From Lytechinus variegatus (lineage: Eukaryota > Echinodermata > Echinoidea > Temnopleuroida > Toxopneustidae), in assembly GCF_018143015.1 (NCBI RefSeq), contig NC_054741.1, forward strand, positions 11,062,683 through 11,126,682: 64,000 nt of DNA, in the 5' to 3' direction. Below, piece by piece: positions 54,501 through 64,000 of the stretch. The notes below the pieces were generated by a model. It made no database searches. It had not been told where the DNA came from and was given only the letters and a program-made list of their open reading frames with translations. Position 1 is the first letter of the stretch. The number at the start of each line of letters is the position of its first letter. The translations under genes and the position numbers were made by a program.

Positions 54501-57500
54501 ATAAAACCACTACGATTCTGGGCAACAATACTCTGAAAGTTCAATGTTGTTTCTTATTCCTTCTTGAAGATTATATTTATGATTTACATTTGGAAAGCCC
54601 TGTAATAAACATCAATTGAAATTTAAAAGAGAATCCATCAGTTACAACTCTCCTGAGATAATTCATAAAACAATTCACAGGTCTACACACGACCCAAGTA
54701 CACCGACATACATCCTATTCTCTAGGTTTGTCTTTCCCAGAACAACAATTGAGGTTCAATTCAACAGTTCGATTCAACGACAAAGGTTGTTTCACGAAAT
54801 GGGAATGGGTTTTTATTTTTTCAATTACCATCCGCCTTAAGCTATTTAAAAGAAAGAAAAATAGATTAGAAACGGAAATCTCATGAGATTATCTTTTAAT
54901 AATTAAAAAATAGTTTTACAAGATTCGTGTGCTGTTTGTTCTCTTTGTTTTTATTCTCCTCGAATAAATGCAAACAATTGTTTTTCAAAGTTTTTCTTTG
55001 TCAATACCATGGAGTAATGATTACACGAGCTGCTGTCACTGGCTCTTTTTTCCACATTTAAAAAGCATACCTTAAATAGAAGAAATCACGGACCCCTTTG
55101 AGTAATCAAAAGACAGAGAAAGAGCAAATCTATTCTCCCTTCAATCGGTTGACTGCAGGGCATCGGTATTTACTTATCAGTAATTCCACAGAAACTCCCT
55201 GATCAATTCACACAAGAGCTGCAGCATCCTCGTCTTCCCTCAGGCAAACCATCATTACATGACAACCTTAAAAGATTTACATAATCTACCCTGGGAAAAA
55301 GAATGGGAATAATTTTACACGACTTTTGTCGTGTAAAATTTGTTGCTATTTCCGAATGTTGACATCGTGTTGACATCGTGTTGACATCGCCCTTGTTTGC
55401 AGCAGGGGATTGGTTGCACGGCTTCCCTCCTAGCTTTTATAAAATATAGGGTACGCATTGATCAATAGTTAAATAATACTGCATTACTAAGAATTACCGT
55501 AAACTTTCGTCTCATAGAGGGTAGGAGGAGGAGGGGGGGGGGGAGTACCATACGCCCTAGAAACAGTTTACTTTCATCGTTTAACAAAATGACGGCGGGG
55601 GCGTCATCGGATTTCGTTTTGTGTTTGTTATGGGGAAGATTTTACCTTATAATCCACACTAGATACTGTTGCTGCTTGTTTATTTGCCAAAGGAAACAGA
55701 ATCAGCCACATCGCGACGTCGTCAAATTAAGAAACGGAGCCAAAGTCATCGTGACGTGAAAAATACATGAAGGTCATCCCAGGAGGGGGCCATAGGTGTT
55801 TATTCAACGTTTGAGATGTTATGATTAGTCAATGAGATTGTCTCTGTATCTCTTGTTATCATCTTGCTCGTCGACATCACGGTCATGGGGATGATCATAA
55901 GTGTAAACAGCGACGGAGCATCCAAATTAACGAACCGCTTTTCTTGACTTTGTGGGTGATATCTGATGATCGTAAACCTCGCCATTAGCTAATCTCTGTG
56001 ATGAGAGAGATGTTTCGAATTACGTCCCACTTGGTTTTGATGTTTACTGGGTGAAACCTGAAGGGAATCAATGTCATGTAATGAATATCTCAAGAGATCA
56101 CTTTGAAAGTGTGTAAGGAAGATTGGCCGTTCTTCCCTAATCAGCGATGACCATCGATATTGTATTAATCGGTGAGATCACTATGAGAGGTGACGACTAA
56201 CCTTTGGAGATAGGATTTGATGAATTCGGACATCGAACAGTGGGAATACAACTTATTTTCTATGTTGTGTTTGCCTTTCACAGTACCACAAGGGACATAA
56301 CAACTCATGCTAAAATTCATTTTCACAATACAAGGGGAAAGACCCATGTTTCTAGAAATATCAGGATATCCCCCCCCACCCCCCCCCAAAAAAAATCGAA
56401 ATTTGACGATATCGAACATGGGCGTCAGCGCAGAGGATATTTCTTTAGGAGACATCTATTGTTGCGTCCCCCAGTACGACGCCCATGATGTCGATAGATT
56501 GATGACATTTGGGATGATACAACAATGATTTGATTAGTTTGAATATTTCGAGAAATCCCAAACATATTTGAAAAATGTTTTTTTTTATTCGGACAGATTG
56601 GCCGGAAGGGGAATATTGTAAAGTCATTGTAGTACAAAATATTTAACGAAATATGATTACAGAAGTACTCAAATTATATACGCAAAGTGAATTTAATTTG
56701 TAAGTAAAACATCCACAAAACATGATAAACCACAGCACCATTGAGATACCAATGGGTGCGGAAAAATATATTTCAAACATTACATTTTATTATGCTTTGT
56801 TCAATGATGGGACAAGAGTATTACACTTCAGCGCCCTCAATTGAATCAGCTGATATTATACTTTTAGTCTTTTTTAAAAATAGATTTTTCCTTATTTTCT
56901 TGCTGCTTCATTGAGTGATTTTTTTACATTTTTTTTTTATAACAAGACTATCATTCTTTATCCCCTTATTTGTTAATTCATTTGGGGTCTGCTAGACTAT
57001 TCATACATTTATACCTCAGTCACATTTCAGTGCAATAAGGTTTGTGATGTACTTTTGATGTGTTTTGGGGCCGTTTTGGACCGGTTACCGGCAGGGTAAT
57101 CGAACCAAGATACGTGGGAGTTCAATTTTCGAGAAGACTCTACCCATCCTTGACACATCGTTTAAATGTCGTCGATGTCCCGTCGTGAATCGACTGTTGT
57201 CCCCACAGCATTGGAGGTCAAGTCCTTCACAGCAGATATCGGCCGATTAACGACCGATATCTGTCCGGACATTAGTTACTAACCGATCGATGTCCGACAG
57301 GTATGCATCGATGTATGATGTATTGGCCGGACATCGGTCGGTGATTACAGATGCATCAGGGGCTCTTTATAAACAGCGTCATTTCGCATTTACAACTTTC
57401 AGCGCGTTTGTACAAAATAGCAGAAGATGCAAAAGGGAAAGTACACCGACCGACAAACGCCCAGACATCGTACGATGTCCGGAGGATACATGTACCTTAC

Positions 57501-60500
57501 TAATAATCGTATGCTGTCCGGTTCATTATTCGGCTATCGCAAGAGCACCGTAGGATTAATCTGGTATGAGTATCAGATGTCCAGTCGATGTCCAGCCGAT
57601 AATTACTGCCTCCTTGGCTTCCCAAAGTTTCGGGTGAATGGACGGCCTCCGAACGATGGCTTTTGTATCTGCGACGAGTTACGGATTATTTGGCCGACAC
57701 GGACGCTGTAAAAAAAAAAAAATCGCTTACCGCAACGGCTATCCCCTATTACCCTGATGTTTTGCCATGCACCGGCCGGCGAATGTGACTTAGCAATAAT
57801 TCATTCATTTTTTGTTTATCTTTTGTTACTTTTTAAAAACTATTTTTAGTTTTATTCTTATAATTAATTGTCATTAATTCACTTTTTTGGGGCGCAGAGA
57901 AACGCAAAAATAATGTGGACAACCCATATTTACTATTTACCTACCCGTATGAATATGCATTCCAATGGAAAAAAATCCTTGCCAAGACTATATAAATATA
58001 CTTTCAATCTGATACAGGAAATTGTATAAGATCACAGAATCGTCATTATCCCAAAGAACATTACACTTTCCTTTCATCATCGGATATTATTTGTTATAAA
58101 TTCAAAAGAAGGTGGAAAATATTGATTTTTGAGAGTTTCCTCACCGCGTTTACCAACCAAGATTCAAATCTCCAGTTCTCCTTTCTCTAATCCTTCTAAC
58201 TCTTGAACTATTTTATGTACTCTATCCCTATTAATATATTAACGATTCTATTTACACCCTCTCTCTATTAACCTCCTCTTTCTCTTTCCTTCTCTTTTCA
58301 TTTAAAGTCAAACGATGGAGACGCCAAGCGGCGACTGTGTCAGCTCAGGGTGTCTTGTCCATTGCTCGGAGGGCGTTTAAACGAGTTCCCAGAGCGCCTG
58401 CAAACTCCTCTGACACCAACTTCCTTGAATGCGCCTCCCCAAGCCCACGGGCCTGTCAAACCCACTCAGTACTCCTCGTACCACCAACCCCATTTAGAAT
58501 GTTTATTTGCCTTAAAGGAAGTTATCGCAGAGGATAACACTGTTGTCACTATCAATTTGACATCGTTTCGGAATTAGGTTTCAATACTCTGTAGGCTTGG
58601 TAAATGGTGCGTAATCGTTTTAATGCAAGTCGTTACCATTTCATCAAAGTACACGTGACTCCAGGCAGTTCGGTCTGTTTTCATAATTTCAATATCATAA
58701 CTGTGTAGGCATTCATCATAACCTTGCTCAAGATGGATCAGCCGGGGACAGAAGTCTTGACCTGCATGAGCATCGTGATATGCAAGGGAATAGTTGAATG
58801 TACAGTAGTCATGGTATTTGTTACGTGTACACCTAAAGTTAGATATAACTGGACATTCTTGAGGGGAAAACTGAATCTCGGAGGGTTAATATATTAATAA
58901 TTATATGATTTTAACTAGTCACAAGTTATGACGAATGTTTATTGAAATAAATATCCTTCGACGTTATGCTTCACATAGAATTGGTTTTCGCATGGCATTA
59001 AATATCATGAACCCATATTGGTTCTTTAATATCCTCCTACGATTTCAACAGCATGACACGTACGTGATGTAGGTATATTTGTTCGTTGTTATTTGCATAA
59101 TGAAGTAGGAATGTCACAACCTTCAACTGAGGAGCTTTGCCTATTCTTCCAATCGTTCTTCACCCATTCCGTTTTACATTAACTTTCGTCCTTTTTTTTC
59201 TGATGGTGATTATCTCTAGCACATCTAATTGAGAGCAATTTCCTTAAGCTTTCTGTTTATTGCGCTCTGTTAAGTTACCTAATTTCTTCCATTTCACCGT
59301 CAATGGGATTGGAAATGCTGCTCCCTCGCTATCTATTATCTCTTCGTAACAAGCTCCTCTTTCTATACTTTTTGGCCTCCATCTTCATTTAGATTAGAAT
59401 TCGTCTAATCCTCTCTACCTATGGCTCACCCTTCTTCCAGGTCTTCACCCCCTCCTCGACCTCGTTTCGTGTTTCCCCCACCTCCTTCGGGAAAGAGGGG
59501 GAGGGGATTGTGGCGATGGGTCTAATACTGACAGACGTTTGGAAATCGACTGACGATCCAGCATTGAGTGGCGGGAGGAAAAGTGGGACTAAAGCTTCCA
59601 GAGGTAATTAATTCAGGTCAAAAACCCCGAGAGCGATTTGAGATGCATTAAACACTGCCCTCCTTCTTCGCAAGCAACAACCACGCCCCTGCGGCAATTG
59701 ATTACTACTTTGGCGTGAGGAGGGAATTGAAAAATATCAAGGGAACATCAAATGGATGTGAGATTCTCTGTGTCGAAACTCTCATGGAATCCGGCAGAAG
59801 AAAGTTACAAGAAAGTGCTGACGCCAGAGAAACTTTAACATGACATCTCCATCGCCATTCATGTACTTAACATTCGGTGGTAATATGTGCATGCTCATTA
59901 GCTTAGAAACGCATTTGAAAGATTCTTTGATGCGATCAAATCCTTTCTTAATAAGGACAAACCTTTTGGCCTAATCATGTCTCAATTGGTAAAATTCGTT
60001 AGCAGTCTTAAATGGAGGATTTTCTTAAACTCAACGGAAAAAAAGGAAATGTCAAATTATTACTTTTGACTTTCCGTCATTTCTCGGAAAGCATTTTCTT
60101 GTAATGTTGATTCAATTCACAGGTCGCATAATATGAATATGATCATAAGAACATATCCAGCGTTGCATACAGCGGCTGATGGGGAGAGATCTGCTAGAAT
60201 GACTCAAACCACAACAGCAGAGACAGGAGTGATGGATCAATTGAGAGGCACACCAGAATCCTATTTTTGCATTATCCAAACATGACCGGTCTTAAAACAA
60301 CACCATACTGTCGCCAATACGACTCGTCAAGAACGGATTCACCTACTTTCTCGGGGAATTCCACCGAATTTTACTTGATTTCGAAGCGTTTGGCGGCAGA
60401 AAATTAGCCACACAGTTCAACGGCATTCAAACTAGCATTACACATGCGAAAAACAGTCTGCTGTCTGCTCTTCATGTGGTTTTTCTACAAATGTCGCAAA

Positions 60501-63500
60501 TGAACATGTGGAAGATCTGTAAACCCGTGACACATTGTTTTAACAGAACGACCATGGTGTTCAGGAATATTACTAAATGTTCGAATTAGAAAAACAGAGT
60601 CTGTGTATAGTGTAAAAGGTCCTTTGGGTTCTTAAAGAACATTGAGATGAATTGATTGAGTATGGGCAACACGATGCATTGTTATGTATAATTTTCAGAC
60701 GCTTTTGAGACAGTAAATCACGATTTGGAAAATAATTGCTTTATATTCGAGTATTTGTATGATTGATGATAATCGTAATTTAAAACTCCAAAAATAATTT
60801 GAAAGGATTTTCATTCGGCTTATGTTATTTTTGTAATATCACAGACTCATTTTCATACCTTTTCCTCATATTCCTATTTAATTTGCTCGGATGTAAGTTT
60901 TCTACTTTTCTTCTATTGCTTTTTAAAAAGGCTTTAGAAATTTATTCATAGCTCTGAAGGAATCGTGAATTATCAATATCACTATTACAATTATTTGAAA
61001 ATTACCATTATCGTTATTATTCCCCATGATATGCTCATGTGATTCAGAATCGGGAAACTTTGAATCAAAGCTGATTTCAATTCTACTGTTATCAAATACA
61101 CAAAACTTGAAAAGAAAAGTTTTAAACTTTTATCCTACTTCAAACTTATCAACAAGACTTCTAAGAGGCAATAACTTATCCACTACAAGAAGCTAAAAGG
61201 GATTTCTTGCATGACATCTCATCCTATAAGAAATTCAGATGTATTATGAGACATGTTTTTTTTCGATCGATTCGAAAGACCGGAAGCCAAGAATATTTCG
61301 AAAGAGAAATGCGATCCTGCTTCCTGTATATCATTTCTTTGTATAACTATGGCGAAGACGCCTTGTTATTGCAGCAATTAAGACAGAACGAGGCAACAGT
61401 GCTTGAAATGGTATCAGAGGTGAGAAAAACTCCCTAAGCGGGTGAACGCAACAAAGGAATACATTGAATACATCTTACAATAGGGCAAATTCTGGGTTAT
61501 ACATAGACATACAAAATAACAAAGCAACAAGGCTTTAGAACCATGATGTGTGATGTCAGAGGGGATTTCCCCCCGAGACTACATAAGATAAAATTCACCA
61601 TGATCCGCCATCATGAACGCAAGCGCTAGTTATGAATATGCATCTTTCCCTCACGGCATTGCTCTGCTTGAAACAGTACAAGGAAAGTCGCGATATATTA
61701 GCCAATAATCTCCAGGATCAATTATCAACACGATCTCTTGCCGAAAGGTGAAAAGTCGTCTGTGGTGTAAATTCATCAATGCCAGAGATTTGTGGTTGAC
61801 GATTTTGACATGATCATCGTCTTTGGTTACTTTTGTCACTTTAAATGCAGTTATTCCGGATCAACAGGACGTGGCTAATGAAATTTTCCTTAAAAACTAG
61901 AGACTCTTTACATCCAATAAACAAATATTTAACCAAGATAAGTTTAACAATAACCATAATAGGAGAACGATTTCAGCTCTGGTCAAAGTTCTCAGATGTA
62001 GAAAGAATTAGCGAGCATTGGTAAGACTGGCTTCTGATTCTGCTTTTCCTATATATGCCACGACTTGCAAGAGATATTTGAAAGATTGTACTAAAACTAT
62101 ATCGTGCGTCCCACAAAAAAGGAAACCCATTTTCACAGATAACTTAAACAATAATCATTAAACATGTTGTTACTATGAATTTGATACTTATGGTTAAAGT
62201 GGAATCTCATCTTTAAATTGAGACCAACAGCTTTGCAAATCATTCACGCATGGCAGTTTACAAACAACAAATATGGAGGCATATCAGAAACAATTTGCGC
62301 AGGAACTCACGTCAGAATCTGAATCGACCCTGCTCTCAGGGATCAATGAGAGAAACTTAAAGAATACAAAGAAAATGCTGAGTCAATAGTCAAATAAGCA
62401 CGGTTGTATCCCGAACCAATTCTGATTTTGACATTAAAATTTCAAACTTGTCTTGCTCACTAATGCGTGAAGTGCTTATCACATATGTACCAAAATGCAG
62501 AGGAATATTCAATGACATGATAACGTAGATGGAATATCATAATTGATTTTCCTTTGAAGAAATAAGATGTGGCAAATCCGGTTTCCTTTTTCTTGGACGC
62601 ACTGTACATGTCACTTTTGCATTTTATTGTGTAAACAAAATCAACCTTGTTTTGTTTACAGATATGATGACTGTCATTTCCTCTTAAACACTGTTTAACG
62701 CCATTTACTTGTGTCCATTCCAATAATTCTTTATATCTTATATAGTAACAGGTAAATAGAGAAAAAACAGACCCTGAGTCGCAAGAAGTTCAAGATCGTT
62801 TCAGAATGACCCAAAGTAAAGATATGTCATATCAATCTTGAATGAGATCTACCACAGGATCTATGTGTGGACATTATTACGACTAGATAATACCTCAGAA
62901 ACTGAAAAGGTAGCACGATTATTGTCTCCTCACGACGTAAGATTATCAAAATGCCACAACTCACATTCTAAGTCGATTACCTTGACCATGATGGTCACAA
63001 TGCTTAAAGCTCTTGAAACTATTGATGTAGAGGTTTGTTTTGTTGAGGATTCATTGTACAACAATGTGGCAATCTGACAAGAAAGACCGTTTGCAATCAT
63101 AAAGATGGACACCGCTCATTTTCTTAGCCATCCAATGCCACCATAACCATAACAGGTTCTAAACGTATAAAGCGTATATCGGAACCTATGTCGATGTCAT
63201 ATCGTCGAATACATTTATTTCTTGGATATAAGAGCGAATGGTATGATTTTGTGTGGTAAATTATGCCTGGAACATATATTCAAAAGACAGAAATGAGAAA
63301 CTAACTTCATATATACGATATCAGACACTGCTTCAATGTGATATAAAAAAATCACCTCCATGAGAACCATATGTGACAGAAGAGTTTGTATCAGTAGGTT
63401 CTTATACCTCATATGACATCAGAAAACTACCCTTATATGGCATTAGAAAATCAACCTTATAAGACGAAGTCGACCATGTGACTTACCTTACTACCAAAAA

Positions 63501-63592
63501 GAAGAACTACGACTACAGTAGTTGTAAGCTGACTATAGAAGAACCAAATAAGATATAAGACATCTGGATTGGCCAAATCTTGTAGGAAGAAT
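48579..63592 (-). CDS. GPR158/GPR179-like orphan class C GPCR, 3' end (3 exons; 5' part outside the window)
   Basis: Class C receptor of the group that includes GPR158 (metabotropic glycine receptor), at the cell surface. Minus-strand exons: 63487-63592, 50713-50874, 48579-48821. They give 169 residues with phase-0 junctions; the gene continues past 64000. The first exon ends extracellular loop 3 and forms TM7 (PDVLYLIWFFYSQLTTTVVV, then VLLFGSK). The second is CYLVLHGKGDK...MKTGTTG, the start of the cytoplasmic tail. The third opens with a heptad-like coil, EELKRLYTQLELLKTRNM, followed by NPHLTRKL. As I recall, this is close to the KRLYAQLE..K.KKM..NNPHL block of GPR158/GPR179. The tail stops about 55 residues later (GDWI), far shorter than in vertebrates. 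Family assignment is from memory of motifs. A GABA-B-like receptor is the main alternative. Confidence 0.65.
49130..49330. repeat. TAA/TGA-rich retroelement tail remnant
   Basis: AATAATGATGATAATAATG then CTATATGCGCTTTACAATAG; on the minus strand this reads as a TTGTAAAGCGCATATAG tail ending in an (ATT)n run, as in LINE 3' ends. It lies in the last GPCR intron. Confidence 0.4.
51101..51172. repeat. Three exact copies of a 24-bp unit
   Basis: CATTGATTTCAATCACCTTG GAGA repeated three times without change at 51101, 51125 and 51149. Each unit contains the palindromic TTGATTTCAA-like core ATTGATTTCAAT. It lies in the GPCR 12.6-kb intron. Confidence 0.95.
52262..52326. repeat. TC/CA microsatellite
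   Basis: CTCTCTCAATCTCTCTCTCC followed by (CA)n with TACACACACAAACACA. Confidence 0.8.
53742..53776. repeat. Retroelement tail remnant
   Basis: AATAATAATACATTTATAGA GCGCTTTACAT is, on the minus strand, the ATGTAAAGCGC...TATTATTATT end typical of LINE-type tails. Confidence 0.4.
55311..55389. repeat. Short palindrome and 12-bp triplicate
   Basis: AATTTTACACGAC-TTT-TGTCGTGTAAAATT at 55311-55341, then GTTGACATCGTG-like units three times at 55359-55389. Confidence 0.8.
57018..57790. mobile_element. Non-autonomous TIR element rich in CGGACATCG motifs
   Basis: The left end AGTCACATT has an inverted match AATGTGACT at the right end (57782-57790), and subterminal GGTTACCGGCAGGGTAAT pairs loosely with CTATTACCCTGATG. 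The 770-bp interior carries many short direct and inverted copies of CGATGTCCG, CGGACATCG and CGATGTCC (about 57170-57600). It is clearly more GC-rich than its surroundings. No transposase frame; small open frames inside are products of these motifs. Confidence 0.6.
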
Positions 63593-64000
63593 CTGAAAAA
63601 GTAGGTAAAATGAAATCAATTTATTGAATTGAATTGCTTACTGATCAGCCTCTAATCAACTATCTGACTATGGAGTACTCTAAATTACATCATCTTCCCT
63701 AAAAGTAAGTAAATATATCAGTTACAACAAAAGTGATCTGATATTCAATGACACATTAAAGCTGATATATCTAAAATGCTTATCTTAGTCTCCACGCCCT
63801 ATTATTATTCATTATTGATAGTCTTCCAACATTCATTCAGTTGCCTTTACTACATCACATGGGAATGAAATTTGGAAGTCAGATATATTCAGCGATTGGA
63901 TAAAGTTTCATCTCCACATGGGAAATTATGTTTCATTCGGGAGGATATCATCCGCGAAAGAAAAGAGGTGCAATTAATGTAGCTTTATCTGTCATTAATG

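Larger units (their letters stand above)
50875..63486 (-). other. Large GPCR intron (12.6 kb)
   Basis: Donor at 63486 (GTAAGT on minus) and acceptor at 50875 (TAG on minus). Apart from the repeats listed separately I find no nested gene. 52440-53260, 55150-55280, 58310-58570 and 59050-60600 look single-copy and of normal complexity, so any conserved regulatory elements would be sought there. Nothing specific is visible. Confidence 0.55.

Noticed and set aside
55800-55985. 61-residue minus-strand frame starting MARFTIIRYHP
   Set aside because: No family match and no in-phase splice signals linking it to the GPCR exons.
1-64000. CRISPR array, bacterial operons or prophage-like clusters
   Set aside because: The window is intron-containing eukaryotic DNA. 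The repeat arrays seen are short minisatellites or foldbacks without spacers.

Overview
This is a stretch of animal nuclear DNA, most likely from an echinoderm and probably a sea urchin. The host genes have GT-AG introns and clear deuterostome orthologues. The intergenic and intronic DNA is AT-rich and filled with short non-autonomous DNA elements with terminal inverted repeats (ends such as TTAAAGGGGAATCC and AAAGGACAAGTCCACCCC), foldbacks, a tRNA-derived SINE and LINE tails. I recognise these repeat types as typical of sea urchins; the species is inferred.

Four protein-coding genes can be built with splice phases that agree at every junction. (1) Minus strand, 4379-8082: a monocarboxylate transporter (SLC16 family), 4 exons, 512 residues, complete. 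(2) Plus strand, 10412-23344: an orthologue of CNBD1 (cyclic nucleotide-binding domain-containing protein 1), 13 exons, 507 residues, complete. (3) Minus strand, 26174-36326: HAUS4, a subunit of the augmin/HAUS microtubule-nucleation complex, 9 exons, 368 residues, complete, with a 10-codon first exon next to E2F-like and CRE-like sites. (4) Minus strand, 48579 to beyond the right edge: the 3' end of a class C orphan GPCR of the GPR158/GPR179 type. Three exons are visible: the last transmembrane helix, a cytoplasmic coiled coil and a short tail.

Layout: 1-4378 repeats only; 4379-8082 transporter; 8083-10411 shared upstream region between the head-to-head transporter and CNBD1; 10412-23344 CNBD1, with two LINE 3' fragments and several foldbacks in its introns; 23345-26173 convergent 3' region with a near-perfect 119-bp hairpin; 26174-36326 HAUS4, whose first intron (3.9 kb) is almost a mosaic of foldback elements; 36400-48500 a gene-poor stretch with tandem duplications, a pyrimidine-rich element and CA-rich DNA; 48579-64000 the GPCR 3' end, including a 12.6-kb intron with one inverted-repeat element and no other recognised gene.

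The four genes have unrelated roles (membrane transport, an uncharacterised CNB-fold protein, spindle microtubule branching, neuronal-type GPCR signalling). I see no operon-like or defence-like system. The points most worth a second look are the degenerate CNB pockets of the CNBD1 orthologue, the foldback-packed HAUS4 first intron, the possible 3' overlap of CNBD1 and HAUS4, and the short-tailed GPR158-like receptor.
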